Part shown: positions 25,168 to 33,842 of the stretch, one piece after another
Layout: each line of letters starts with the position of its first letter
Position numbering within the stretch: position 1 is the first letter of the stretch
Source: Ruminococcus sp. JC304
GTDB taxonomy: Bacteria > Bacillota > Clostridia > Lachnospirales > Lachnospiraceae
Direction of reading: 5' to 3'
Assembly: GCA_000285855.2 (NCBI GenBank)
Contig: HE978651.1
Span: 1,499,941-1,563,940, forward strand
Length of the DNA stretch: 64,000 nucleotides
Program-made: the position numbers and the translations under genes
Notes under the pieces: generated by a model
Seen by the model: the letters and a program-made list of their open reading frames with translations, nothing else
What the model was told of the DNA's origin: nothing
Databases searched by the model: none

Positions 25168-26055
25168 ATGTATAAGATTTTAAAAGCTGAGACACTGGCT
25201 GCTAAAATTCATTTAATGGTTGTACATGCACCGCGTGTTGCAAGCCATTGTCAGCCAGGACAATTTATTATCGTTAAGTTAGATGAGAAGGGTGAGAGAA
25301 TTCCTCTTACTATCTGTGACTACGACCGTGAAGAGGGTACAATTACCATTGTATTCCAGGAAATCGGTGTATCCACGATCAAGATGGCAGAATTAAAAGC
25401 CGGAGATTCTTTCCGCGATTTCGTAGGTCCTCTCGGATGTCCGTCAGAATTCGTTCACGAAGATATCGAAGAATTAAAGAAAAAGAAAATGGTATTTGTT
25501 GCCGGCGGTGTTGGTACAGCACCTGTTTATCCACAGGTTAAATGGCTGCATGAGCATGGAATCACAGCAGATGTTATCCTTGGTTCCAAGACAAAGGATA
25601 TGGTTATCCTTGAGAAGGAACTTGGCGAAGTTTCCAATCTGTATGTTACAACAGATGATGGTTCTTATGGACGTTCCGGTATGGTTACCAAGACTCTTGA
25701 GGATCTGGTAACAAAGGAAGGCAAACACTATGATGTCTGCGTAGCAATTGGACCGATGATCATGATGAAATTTGTCTGTCTTCTTACCAAAAAGCTTGAC
25801 ATTCATACAATTGTCAGCATGAACCCTATCATGGTTGACGGAACAGGTATGTGCGGAGCATGTCGTCTCCAGGTTGGTGATGAGATTAAATTTGCCTGCG
25901 TAGATGGACCGGAATTTGACGGACATCTGGTTGATTTCGATCAGGCTATGAAGAGAAGCCAGATGTATAAGACAGAAGAGGGTCGTGCATTACTGAAGCT
26001 TCAGGAAGGCGATACCCATCACGGCGGATGCGGACATTGTGGAGGTGACGAGTAA
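25168..26055 (+). CDS. Ferredoxin:NADP oxidoreductase subunit alpha (NfnA / SudB-like)
   Basis: 295 residues. FAD/NAD(P)-binding reductase of the dihydroorotate dehydrogenase electron-transfer (PyrK) type: GQFIIVKLDEKGERIPLTICDYD for FAD, FVAGGVGTAPVYPQVKWL for NAD, and a 2Fe-2S cluster site MNPIMVDGTGMCGACRLQ...FACVDGPEFDGH. The tail THHGGCGHCGG adds further ligands. Paired with the next gene it forms NfnAB, which bifurcates electrons between NADPH, NADH and ferredoxin in clostridia. GAGGAGGAAAACC precedes the ATG. Its stop overlaps the next start by one base (TAATG). Codon use here is more biased than in neighbours, as expected for a highly expressed enzyme. Confidence 0.92.
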   Translation: MYKILKAETLAAKIHLMVVHAPRVASHCQPGQFIIVKLDEKGERIPLTICDYDREEGTITIVFQEIGVSTIKMAELKAGDSFRDFVGPLGCPSEFVHEDIEELKKKKMVFVAGGVGTAPVYPQVKWLHEHGITADVILGSKTKDMVILEKELGEVSNLYVTTDDGSYGRSGMVTKTLEDLVTKEGKHYDVCVAIGPMIMMKFVCLLTKKLDIHTIVSMNPIMVDGTGMCGACRLQVGDEIKFACVDGPEFDGHLVDFDQAMKRSQMYKTEEGRALLKLQEGDTHHGGCGHCGGDE

Positions 26056-27449
26056 TGGCAGATGCAAAGATGTTAAAAAAAGTTCCTGTAAGAGAACAGG
26101 ATCCGAAGGTACGTGCAACAAACTTTGAAGAAGTTTGTCTTGGCTATAATCAGGAAGAAGCAATGGAAGAGGCACAGAGATGTTTAGGCTGCAAGAAGCC
26201 CAAATGTGTAGAAGGCTGCCCTGTATCCATCAACATTCCTGGATTTATTGAACAGATCAAAGAAGGTAAGATTGAAGAAGCATACAAAGTAATCGGATTA
26301 TCTTCTGCACTTCCGGCTATCTGCGGACGTGTATGTCCTCAGGAATCCCAGTGTGAAGGTAAATGTATCCGTGGAATCAAAGGGGAAGCCGTTTCTATCG
26401 GTAAACTGGAGAGATTTGTTGCTGACTATGCTCTGGAACATGACATCAAACCTGTAGGAGCAGAGGTTAAGAACGGACATAAGGTTGCAGTGATCGGTTC
26501 CGGTCCTTCCGGACTTACCTGTGCAGGTGACCTTGCAAAAGCAGGTTATGATGTAACTGTATTCGAAGCTCTTCACGAACTTGGCGGCGTTCTTGTTTAC
26601 GGTATTCCGGAATTCCGTCTTCCGAAACAGAAAGTTGTTAAGAAAGAGATCGAAAAAGTTAAAGAATTAGGTGTTAAATTCGAGACTAACGTAGTAATCG
26701 GTAAATCCACAACCATCGATCAGCTGATCGAGGACGAAGGATTTGAAGCTGTGTTCATCGGATCAGGTGCCGGACTTCCAATGTTCATGGGTATCCCGGG
26801 TGAGAATGCAAGCGGTGTATTCTCTGCCAACGAATACCTTACAAGAAGCAACCTGATGAAGGCTTTTGACGAATCTTATGACACACCGATCGCAGCTGGC
26901 AAGAAAGTAGCAGTTGTAGGCGGCGGTAACGTTGCTATGGATGCTGCAAGAACTGCTCTGAGACTTGGTGCTGAGGTACATATCGTATACAGAAGAAGTG
27001 AAGCAGAGCTTCCTGCACGAGCAGAAGAAGTTCATCACGCTAAGGAAGAGGGAATCATCTTCGATCTTCTTACAAACCCGAAGGAAATTCTTGTTGATGA
27101 GAATGGCCATGTAAAAGGTATGAAGGTTGTCAAGATGGAACTTGGTGAGCCGGATGCTTCCGGAAGACGCCGTCCGGTTGAAATCCCGGGATCTGAGTAT
27201 GACATGGATGTAGATACAGTGATCATGTCTCTTGGTACTTCTCCTAACCCGCTTATTTCTTCTACAACTAAAGGTCTTGAAATCAATAAGAGAAGATGTA
27301 TCGTTGCTGAAGAAGAAACAGGTAAGACATCCAAAGACGGTGTATATGCCGGTGGTGATGCTGTTACAGGCGCAGCTACTGTTATCCTTGCCATGGGTGC
27401 TGGTAAAGCAGGTGCCAAAGGTATCGATGAATATCTGAAAAATAAATAA
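26055..27449 (+). CDS. Ferredoxin:NADP oxidoreductase subunit beta (NfnB / GltA-like)
   Basis: 464 residues, the glutamate synthase small-subunit type flavoprotein. The N-terminal domain has two 4Fe-4S cluster sites (CLGCKKPKCVEGCPVSINIP and CGRVCPQESQCEGKCIRG, about 42-105); then FAD-binding GSGPSGLTCAGDLAKAGYDVTVFEA and NADPH-binding VVGGGNVAMDAARTALRLG. In databases it is often called homotetrameric gltA; the fused gene order with the 2Fe-2S subunit instead supports NfnB. It ends 36 bp before a strong terminator. Confidence 0.92.
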   Translation: MADAKMLKKVPVREQDPKVRATNFEEVCLGYNQEEAMEEAQRCLGCKKPKCVEGCPVSINIPGFIEQIKEGKIEEAYKVIGLSSALPAICGRVCPQESQCEGKCIRGIKGEAVSIGKLERFVADYALEHDIKPVGAEVKNGHKVAVIGSGPSGLTCAGDLAKAGYDVTVFEALHELGGVLVYGIPEFRLPKQKVVKKEIEKVKELGVKFETNVVIGKSTTIDQLIEDEGFEAVFIGSGAGLPMFMGIPGENASGVFSANEYLTRSNLMKAFDESYDTPIAAGKKVAVVGGGNVAMDAARTALRLGAEVHIVYRRSEAELPARAEEVHHAKEEGIIFDLLTNPKEILVDENGHVKGMKVVKMELGEPDASGRRRPVEIPGSEYDMDVDTVIMSLGTSPNPLISSTTKGLEINKRRCIVAEEETGKTSKDGVYAGGDAVTGAATVILAMGAGKAGAKGIDEYLKNK

Positions 27450-27485
27450 AACCCGGTTCTTTGAACTGGACTGATACATATTCAG

Positions 27486-27521
27486 ACTCCTGTCTGCATA
27501 GAAATGCGGACAGGAGTTTTT
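27486..27521 (+). terminator. Strong intrinsic terminator after nfnAB
   Basis: A 14-bp stem, arms 27486-27499 and 27504-27517 with one wobble (ACTCCTGTC pairs with GACAGGAGT), closes an AGAA tetraloop and runs into TTTTT. Confidence 0.9.
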
Positions 27522-27611
27522 GCTGTATTTTAGAGGCAGTTGTCAATTGAATATAGGTGTGCTATAATATAATATCAACGGATTTCGAATATAGGAAAAG
27601 GAAATACATTT

Positions 27612-28490
27612 ATGATCGTTTTATATTTGATTTTATTGGCTGTAATCCAGGCGGTCACAGAATTTTTGCCGGTGAGCAGTCTGGGACATCTTGGGGTGGT
27701 GGAGCATTTTCTGGGAATGGAACAGGATGCAGGCCTTCTCATTGAGTCCATGCTGCATCTGGGTACAGCTGCAGCCATTATTTTTCTCTATAGGAATGAA
27801 TTAAAGAGACTGCTTCTTGAAGCTGTGGGAATGCTTATGGATGCCATTGGTAATCTGAATCTGTACATTCATAACAGAAGGACAGGAAACCACTTGAAAT
27901 ATGCCAGGATCGTAACAGGATCCTATCGTAAGTTTGCGGCACTTTTGCTTGTATCTATGATTCCTACCGCATTACTGGGTATCAGCTCCAGAAGACTGGC
28001 AGTTCTGGCGGGAGCATCTCCTATCTGTCAGGGAATTGGTTTTCTGATCTCAGGAATTATCCTTCTGGTGACAGATCTGAATAATTCCGGCGGCGAGAAG
28101 GGACCCCGGGAAGCTTCCTGGGACAGTGCCATGTGGATCGGAATCTGTCAGGGTCTTTCTGTATTTCCGGGGATTTCCAGACTGGGGCTGACTGTATGTG
28201 CAGCTCTGTTGTGCGGATACAGCCGTAAATTCGCCCTGCTTTTTTCAATTTTTATGAGTTTACCGGCTGTAATCGGAGCGTTCTTTACGGAAATAGGATA
28301 TTTTGGTGCAGCCAGTATGACAGTTGGAATGATTTTTGCCAGCATTTTTGCAATGCTCCTGGCGGGGGTGGCAGGATGCCTGGTGATTCGTTTTATGGTT
28401 CAGCTTGTGCAGAAAACAAAGTTTCGGTATTTTGCAGTTTATTCGTTTGCCATTGGTGTGATCGTTTTGCTGTGCAATTATGCCTTTTGA
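27612..28490 (+). CDS. uppP: Undecaprenyl-diphosphatase UppP/BacA
   Basis: 292 residues, seven to eight membrane segments. It recycles undecaprenyl pyrophosphate for wall synthesis and gives basal bacitracin tolerance. The first motif QAVTEFLPVSSLGHLGVVEH (about 13-32) is intact with the catalytic glutamate and histidine. The second motif reads FPGISRLGLTV where most family members have PGxSRSG, so the second serine is leucine. AAAGGAAATACATTT precedes the ATG. It is transcribed alone between the nfn terminator and ftsK. Confidence 0.9.
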   Translation: MIVLYLILLAVIQAVTEFLPVSSLGHLGVVEHFLGMEQDAGLLIESMLHLGTAAAIIFLYRNELKRLLLEAVGMLMDAIGNLNLYIHNRRTGNHLKYARIVTGSYRKFAALLLVSMIPTALLGISSRRLAVLAGASPICQGIGFLISGIILLVTDLNNSGGEKGPREASWDSAMWIGICQGLSVFPGISRLGLTVCAALLCGYSRKFALLFSIFMSLPAVIGAFFTEIGYFGAASMTVGMIFASIFAMLLAGVAGCLVIRFMVQLVQKTKFRYFAVYSFAIGVIVLLCNYAF

Positions 28491-28590
28491 CCGGATCAGA
28501 TGAGTCCCATGCTTTATTATTAAAAAGTGATAGGCAGTGGGCGAAGACAGTAACAAAAAATAGTAACATAATTAGGAGGGGAGCCTGGAA

Positions 28591-31278
28591 ATGGCAGCAT
28601 CTAACAGGAAACGTACAGTAAAAAAGGGGAAAAACAGCAGAGGAACCACATCCAGGCAGGAGACAGCAGGGTTTCAGACAGAGATTATTTTGTTTGTAAT
28701 TCTGGCAGCCTGTGTGATCCTTCTGGTCAGTAATTTCGGAATGGGAGGCTTTGTAGGGGATGCCATCAGTCATTTCTGCTTTGGGCTGATGGGAATGATG
28801 GCATATCTTTTTCCTGTCATTTTCTTTGTAGGGGCAGCCTTTATTCTGATCAATAAAACGAACCGTCTGGCATACAAAAAAATGGCAGCAGTTTTTGTGA
28901 TGTTTCTTTTTATGTGCGCAACAGCACAGCTTCTCACAGACGGATACATGTCAGGCACTACTTTGATAGATTATTTTAATTTAAGTGCGGATTACAAAAC
29001 CGGTGGAGGATTGATTGGAGGAGCACTCTGTATTTCTATCACATCTGCCTTTGGTACAGCAGGAGGGGTAGTGATCATTATTCTGGCATATATTGTGTGC
29101 CTGATCATTATTACTCAGAGATCTCTTCTTGACTTTGTCACCATGCTGGTGATCCGGATCCTTGATCTGGTCAAGAACGGTCGTGCCCATTATATGGAGG
29201 GACAGCCGGAGAGACAGATGCGCCGTCAGGTCCGTGCACAGCAGAGAAAACAGCTTCGTGAAGAGCGCAGAGAGGAAAAAATCCGGAGGCTGGAAGAGGA
29301 GATTGCAGCTGAAGGAGAGGAAGAGGTGGACTTTCTTGATAACGAGGAGGACTTCCTGCTAGACCCGAAAGAAGCAAAGAATATGAAAAAAGCCGGATTT
29401 CTGGAAGGTACCAGACTGACAGAGCCGAAATCTCAGAAAAATAAGAAGAAATCAGGGAAGCCACGGAAGAAAGCTGCGGTTTCTGCAGATACAGATGAGC
29501 CGGATAACCTTTCAGATATGGCAGAGGAAATGGATGAAGTTCAGCCGGAGGAGAATGAAGAATTCTCTTCTGCTGTGGATTTCCATATCCAAAGAGCGGA
29601 TGAACTGCCGGAGGTTCTGCCAGATGATATAGAAAATAGAAAAGAAAATGCAGAAGACGATACAGAAAGTGATGTAGAAGAGGCAGAAGAAGTGCCCCCT
29701 TTTCAGCCGGAGAAGGCTCAGCGGCAGCCTTCGAAGAATCCGAAATCTTCTGAAGCAGAGATTCAGAATGGCATTGTAAGTATACAGCACGAGATCAGCC
29801 AAAAAGAAGCCGCTGAGAAAAAAGAATACAGATTTCCCCCTCTTAATCTGCTGAAAAGAGGCAGCGGAAAATCTCAGGGAGATACGGATGCCCATCTGCG
29901 GAAAACTGCCCAGAAGCTGCAGGAGGTTCTTCACAATTTCGGAGTAAATGTGACAGTGACAAATGTAAGCTGTGGCCCTACTGTAACCCGGTATGAGCTT
30001 CAGCCGGAAATGGGGGTTAAGGTCAGCAAGATCGTAGGTCTGGCAGATGATATCAAGCTGAATCTGGCCACTCCGGATATCCGTATCGAGGCGCCCATTC
30101 CCGGCAAAGCGGCTGTGGGAATTGAGGTGCCCAATAAGGAAAACAGTACGGTCATGCTCCGTGATCTCCTTCAGTCAGAGGAATTTCAGAAAGCAAAATC
30201 CAGACTTTCCTTTGCTGTAGGTAAGGACATTGCAGGCAAAACAGTTGTAACAGATATTGCAAAGATGCCTCATCTTCTGATCGCCGGTGCCACAGGCTCC
30301 GGTAAATCGGTATGTATTAATACTTTGATCGTCAGCATTTTGTACAAGGCGAAGCCTGAGGAAGTGAAGCTGATCATGATCGACCCCAAAGTGGTAGAGC
30401 TTAGCGTATATAATGGAATTCCTCATCTGTTTATTCCGGTAGTCACAGATCCGAAGAAAGCAGCAGGAGCGTTGAACTGGGCTGTTACAGAGATGACAAA
30501 CCGATATAATACCTTTGCGGAGTACGGAGTCCGTAATCTTTCCGAATATAACCGTAAGATTGAAACCATGCATTTCACAGAAGAGCAGCCCCGACCGGAT
30601 AAAATGCCTCAGATCGTAATCATTGTGGATGAGCTGGCTGATCTTATGATGGTAGCACCCGGTGAAGTGGAGGATGCCATCTGCCGTCTGGCCCAGCTGG
30701 CCCGTGCTGCAGGTATTCATCTGATCATTGCTACCCAGAGACCTTCCGTAAATGTTATTACAGGTCTGATCAAGGCGAATATGCCTTCCAGAATTGCTTT
30801 TTCTGTATCATCTGGAGTGGATTCCCGCACCATTCTGGATATGAATGGGGCAGAGAAGCTTCTGGGTAAAGGAGATATGCTTTTTTATCCTCAGGGATAT
30901 CAGAAGCCTGCCAGATTACAGGGAGCTTTTGTATCGGATGAGGAGGTCAGCCAGGTGGTTGAGTTCCTGGCAGATAAAAATCCGGGAGTACAGTATGACC
31001 AGCAGATTGAGCAGCAGGTGAATTCTCCTGCATCAGCAGCCGGCGGAGCCGGTGAAGACAGGGATGTACATTTTGAGGAAGCCGGAAAGTTTATTATTGA
31101 GAAGGAGAAAGCTTCCATTGGTATGCTTCAGCGAATGTTTAAGATAGGATTTAACAGAGCAGCCAGAATCATGGATCAGCTCTGTGATGCAGGGGTAGTA
31201 GGACCTGAGGAGGGAACAAAGCCCAGAAAAGTGCTTATGTCTATGGAGCAGTTTGAAAATTATATAGAGAACAATTAA
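28591..31278 (+). CDS. ftsK: DNA translocase FtsK/SpoIIIE
   Basis: 895 residues. Four N-terminal membrane helices (about 30-190), a long acidic/charged linker (about 205-430), then the RecA-like motor with Walker A AGATGSGKSVCINTL (about 570), Walker B IVIIVDELADLMM and the DNA-reading gamma winged helix at the C terminus (KASIGMLQRMFKIGFNRAARIMDQL). It pumps chromosomal DNA through the division or spore septum. GGAGGGGAGCCTGGAA precedes the ATG. A short hairpin (31282-31308) lies right after the stop. Confidence 0.95.
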   Translation: MAASNRKRTVKKGKNSRGTTSRQETAGFQTEIILFVILAACVILLVSNFGMGGFVGDAISHFCFGLMGMMAYLFPVIFFVGAAFILINKTNRLAYKKMAAVFVMFLFMCATAQLLTDGYMSGTTLIDYFNLSADYKTGGGLIGGALCISITSAFGTAGGVVIIILAYIVCLIIITQRSLLDFVTMLVIRILDLVKNGRAHYMEGQPERQMRRQVRAQQRKQLREERREEKIRRLEEEIAAEGEEEVDFLDNEEDFLLDPKEAKNMKKAGFLEGTRLTEPKSQKNKKKSGKPRKKAAVSADTDEPDNLSDMAEEMDEVQPEENEEFSSAVDFHIQRADELPEVLPDDIENRKENAEDDTESDVEEAEEVPPFQPEKAQRQPSKNPKSSEAEIQNGIVSIQHEISQKEAAEKKEYRFPPLNLLKRGSGKSQGDTDAHLRKTAQKLQEVLHNFGVNVTVTNVSCGPTVTRYELQPEMGVKVSKIVGLADDIKLNLATPDIRIEAPIPGKAAVGIEVPNKENSTVMLRDLLQSEEFQKAKSRLSFAVGKDIAGKTVVTDIAKMPHLLIAGATGSGKSVCINTLIVSILYKAKPEEVKLIMIDPKVVELSVYNGIPHLFIPVVTDPKKAAGALNWAVTEMTNRYNTFAEYGVRNLSEYNRKIETMHFTEEQPRPDKMPQIVIIVDELADLMMVAPGEVEDAICRLAQLARAAGIHLIIATQRPSVNVITGLIKANMPSRIAFSVSSGVDSRTILDMNGAEKLLGKGDMLFYPQGYQKPARLQGAFVSDEEVSQVVEFLADKNPGVQYDQQIEQQVNSPASAAGGAGEDRDVHFEEAGKFIIEKEKASIGMLQRMFKIGFNRAARIMDQLCDAGVVGPEEGTKPRKVLMSMEQFENYIENN

Positions 31279-31281
31279 GGG

Positions 31282-31308
31282 GTTACTGCCTGCTTTGTGC
31301 GCAGTAAC
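31282..31308. repeat. GTTACTGC...GCAGTAAC dyad after ftsK
   Basis: GTTACTGC (31282-31289) and GCAGTAAC (31301-31308) are perfect complements around 11 bases. No T-run follows. The core GTTACTG/CAGTAAC recurs in the larger dyad at 45078-45137. Confidence 0.6.
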
Positions 31309-31343
31309 ATGGATAACAGATTTAAGAAACAGTGAGGGTGTCT

Positions 31344-32414
31344 ATGAAATGTCCCAATTGCCACAAAGAAGTGGAAAAAGGCTCCCTGTATTGTCCTCAT
31401 TGCCTTTCGGAAATTCCCTGGGTCAGGGAATTTGATTCTGTGGAAACACAGCTCAGAAAAAAGGAACAGCAGGACTCAGGTGGAGAAAGTGACAGGGAAG
31501 GACTGTCTGCTGCAAAGCTTATTTATAATCGGAAGAGAATTATTGTTATCTGCCTGGCAGCTGCAGTCCTTCTGGGAGTGTTCTGCTACCGGCAGTTACA
31601 TACTTTTTCGGCATTATACAGTCATGCCAGCCAGCAGTTTGAGCAGGAGAATTATGAGGCAGCGGCCAGATCTATAGAAGCAGCCCTGGAAAAAAAGCCC
31701 AATAATGAGTCTGCAAATATTCTTCTGGCAAAATGTCTGGAAAAGCAAGGGAAACTGAAGGAAGGAATCCTGATTCTGAAGCCGCTGATAAAAAATGCAG
31801 ATGCAGGTGTAGGTGTTTATGAGGAGTTAGTATCTTTGCTTGCAAAAAATGGACAGAGTGCAGAGGTACGGGATATTCTGCAGAACAGCAGCAAAAAAAT
31901 CCAGGAGGCCTGTGGGGAATATATGTGCAGTCCCCCGGCTTTCAGCATTGTTCCGGGAACCTATACTTCACTTCAGAACCTGGAGCTTTCCGGAGATTAC
32001 CAGAGGATTTATTATACTCTGGACGGTACAGATCCCACTTTGGAAAGTTCTGTGTATACGGAGCCCGTTGAATTAAATGAGGGAACTACCTGTATAAAGG
32101 CAATCGGTGTGAATGCCAAAAACATTATAAGTGAAGTGGCTTCCGGAAAATATATTATTGTGCTGAAAACTCCGGCAGCCCCTGCTGTTTATCCCAAGTC
32201 AGGGGATTTCAGCAAAGAGACAACCATCAAGGTCAGTGTGCCGGATGGATGTAAGGCTTATTATGCCTTTGACAGAGAACCGGATGTGAACAGTACAGAA
32301 TATGAGCAGCCCATATCCATGCCTGTGGGATACCATATATTTAATGTGATCCTTGTGGCAGCCAATGGAAAAACCAGCAAGCTTACTTCCAGAGAATACT
32401 ATTTACAATATTAA
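31344..32414 (+). CDS. Zinc-ribbon membrane protein with TPR and chitobiase-like C-terminal domains
   Basis: 356 residues. Order: a zinc ribbon (CPNCHKEVEKGSLYCPHCLSEIP, 3-25), a charged cytoplasmic stretch, one membrane segment (about 67-85), TPR-like helices (about 90-185, YEAAARSIEAALEKKPNNESANILLAKCLEKQGK) and a C-terminal pair of CHB_HEX_C-type beta domains (YYTLDGTDPTLESSVYTEPVELNEGTTCIKAIGVN and YYAFDREPDVNSTEYEQPI). The topology suggests a cytoplasmic metal ribbon and extracellular TPR/beta domains. Function unknown. The ATG at 31344 follows GAGGGTG; an upstream GTG is inside that site. It is followed 18 bp later by rlmH. Confidence 0.8.
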   Translation: MKCPNCHKEVEKGSLYCPHCLSEIPWVREFDSVETQLRKKEQQDSGGESDREGLSAAKLIYNRKRIIVICLAAAVLLGVFCYRQLHTFSALYSHASQQFEQENYEAAARSIEAALEKKPNNESANILLAKCLEKQGKLKEGILILKPLIKNADAGVGVYEELVSLLAKNGQSAEVRDILQNSSKKIQEACGEYMCSPPAFSIVPGTYTSLQNLELSGDYQRIYYTLDGTDPTLESSVYTEPVELNEGTTCIKAIGVNAKNIISEVASGKYIIVLKTPAAPAVYPKSGDFSKETTIKVSVPDGCKAYYAFDREPDVNSTEYEQPISMPVGYHIFNVILVAANGKTSKLTSREYYLQY

Positions 32415-32432
32415 AAGACAGGAAAGAAGAGA

Positions 32433-32912
32433 ATGGAAATCCGTATTGTATCAGTTGGAAAAATTAAAGAAAAATATTTAAGTGCAGGAATTGCAGAATA
32501 TGCCAAGCGCCTTAGCAGATATTGCAAGCTGACCTTCTGCCAGGTGCCGGATGAAAAGACACCGGACAAAGCCTCTGAGACTGTGAATCAGCAGATCAAG
32601 GATACAGAGGGGGAACGGCTTCTGAAACATATCCGGGAGCAGGATTATGTGATCGCTCTTGCTATTGACGGACAGATGGCAGATTCTGTGGAGCTGTCCG
32701 AAAAGATAGAACGTCTTGGTGTTTCAGGTGTCAGCTCCATTGCCTTTGTGATCGGAGGCTCCCTGGGGCTAAGTGATAAGGTGTTGAAACGGGCAGATTA
32801 TAAGCTGAGCTTTTCGAAAATGACCTTTCCCCATCAGCTGATGCAGATGATCCTTCTTGAGCAGATTTATCGAAGCTACAGGATCATAAATCATGAGCCA
32901 TATCATAAATAG
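32433..32912 (+). CDS. rlmH: 23S rRNA (pseudouridine1915-N3)-methyltransferase RlmH
   Basis: 159 residues, exactly the family length. SPOUT methyltransferase that modifies helix 69 of 23S rRNA. Conserved features are [69 protein letters not shown] (trefoil-knot SAM site) and the C-terminal [14 protein letters not shown]. It is followed after 15 bp by the DUF2284 gene. Confidence 0.97.
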   Translation: MEIRIVSVGKIKEKYLSAGIAEYAKRLSRYCKLTFCQVPDEKTPDKASETVNQQIKDTEGERLLKHIREQDYVIALAIDGQMADSVELSEKIERLGVSGVSSIAFVIGGSLGLSDKVLKRADYKLSFSKMTFPHQLMQMILLEQIYRSYRIINHEPYHK

Positions 32913-32927
32913 TACAAGGAGTAGGTT

Positions 32928-33464
32928 ATGGATAGACAGAAATTTGAAGAATTTATTTCACAGTATCCTATTTATGAATATCGTCTGCTGGATACTCAGA
33001 ATATAAGGATAGAAGAGCGGGTCAGGACGATCTGCAGGCAGGAGTGTACCCGCTATGGCTCTACCTGGGCCTGTCCTCCGGCTGTGGGCACTCTGGAGGA
33101 GTGTGAGAAAAGAATCAAAAAATACCCCCAGGCTGTATTTTTTTCCAGTGTGGCAGAGGTGTCAGATATCCTGAATATGGAAGAAATGCTTTCTACCAGG
33201 CGGGCTCATGAGGATCTGACCACTGAGGTAGGCAGATATCTGAAGGAGGAAGGCTATGAAACCTTTATCCTTTCCACAGAGTCCTGTGATATCTGTGAGA
33301 AATGTGCATATATAGAAGGAAAGCCCTGCAGGCATCCGGACAGAATGCATCCCTGTCTGGAAAGTCACGGCGTAGTGGTAAATGAAATTGTGGAAGAGCA
33401 GTCCATGGAATATAACCTGGGCGGAAATACCATCCTCTGGTTTTCCATGGTCCTGATCCGATGA
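32928..33464 (+). CDS. DUF2284 cysteine-rich metal-binding protein
   Basis: 178 residues with twelve or so cysteines in clusters: CRQECTRYGSTWACPPAVGTLEEC (about 36-60) and SCDICEKCAYIEGKPCRHPDRMHPC (about 117-142). DUF2284 proteins are predicted metal or Fe-S binding proteins of anaerobes; role unknown. AAGGAGTAGGTT precedes the ATG. It is probably co-transcribed with rlmH. Confidence 0.88.
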   Translation: MDRQKFEEFISQYPIYEYRLLDTQNIRIEERVRTICRQECTRYGSTWACPPAVGTLEECEKRIKKYPQAVFFSSVAEVSDILNMEEMLSTRRAHEDLTTEVGRYLKEEGYETFILSTESCDICEKCAYIEGKPCRHPDRMHPCLESHGVVVNEIVEEQSMEYNLGGNTILWFSMVLIR

Positions 33465-33480
33465 AAGTGAATGTTTCCCT

Positions 33481-33507
33481 GTATTTTCCTGGGCTTTTGC
33501 ATACCAT
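33481..33507 (+). promoter_or_regulatory. Candidate sigma-E promoter of yqfCD
   Basis: GTATTTT (33481-33487), 12 bp, CATACCAT (33500-33507) resembles the mother-cell sigma-E consensus (ATATT - CATACAnT). yqfC and yqfD belong to the sigma-E regulon in Bacillus, so a promoter of this type is expected exactly here. Confidence 0.55.
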
Positions 33508-33554
33508 AAATCTCTCCGGCATAAACTGACAGTAAAAGCCGGAGGGATTTTTTT
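33508..33554 (+). promoter_or_regulatory. 13-bp hairpin that contains the yqfC Shine-Dalgarno
   Basis: Left arm 33508-33520 (AAATCTCTCCGGC) pairs with right arm 33538-33550 (GCCGGAGGGATTT), one wobble, around a 17-base loop; seven Ts run to the yqfC ATG at 33555. GGAGGG in the 3' arm is the only possible ribosome site. A sigma-E transcript would begin near 33514 and lose almost half of the 5' arm. Confidence 0.7.
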
Positions 33555-33833
33555 ATGGAAAAAAACAGACAGTGGAAGAAGCAGGTGGTCACTGCACTGG
33601 AGCTGGCGCCGGATCTGGACGGTGGGGAAACTAAGATTTCCCTCACAGGAAGCGGGGAAGCAGTGATAGAAAATTATAAAGGGATTCTGCAGTATACAGA
33701 TTCTGAAATTCTGCTCCAGTCTCTTCGGGGAAAGGTCCTTCTGCGTGGCAGAAATCTGGAAATTGTCTGGTATACCTCTCTGGAAATGAAGATTACCGGG
33801 TCGATCTTCAGTATTCTTTTGCAGCAGAGATAA
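33555..33833 (+). CDS. yqfC: Sporulation protein YqfC
   Basis: 92 residues, family length. Conserved features include WKKQVVTALELAPDLDGGETKISLTGSGEAVIENYKGILQYTDSEILLQS and the C-terminal VRGRNLEIVWYTSLEMKITGSI-like stretch. Its mother-cell role in sporulation is poorly defined. It is followed at 9 bp by yqfD, the conserved order. Translation must use the ribosome site embedded in the hairpin. Confidence 0.9.
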   Translation: MEKNRQWKKQVVTALELAPDLDGGETKISLTGSGEAVIENYKGILQYTDSEILLQSLRGKVLLRGRNLEIVWYTSLEMKITGSIFSILLQQR

Positions 33834-33842
33834 CTACCGGAT

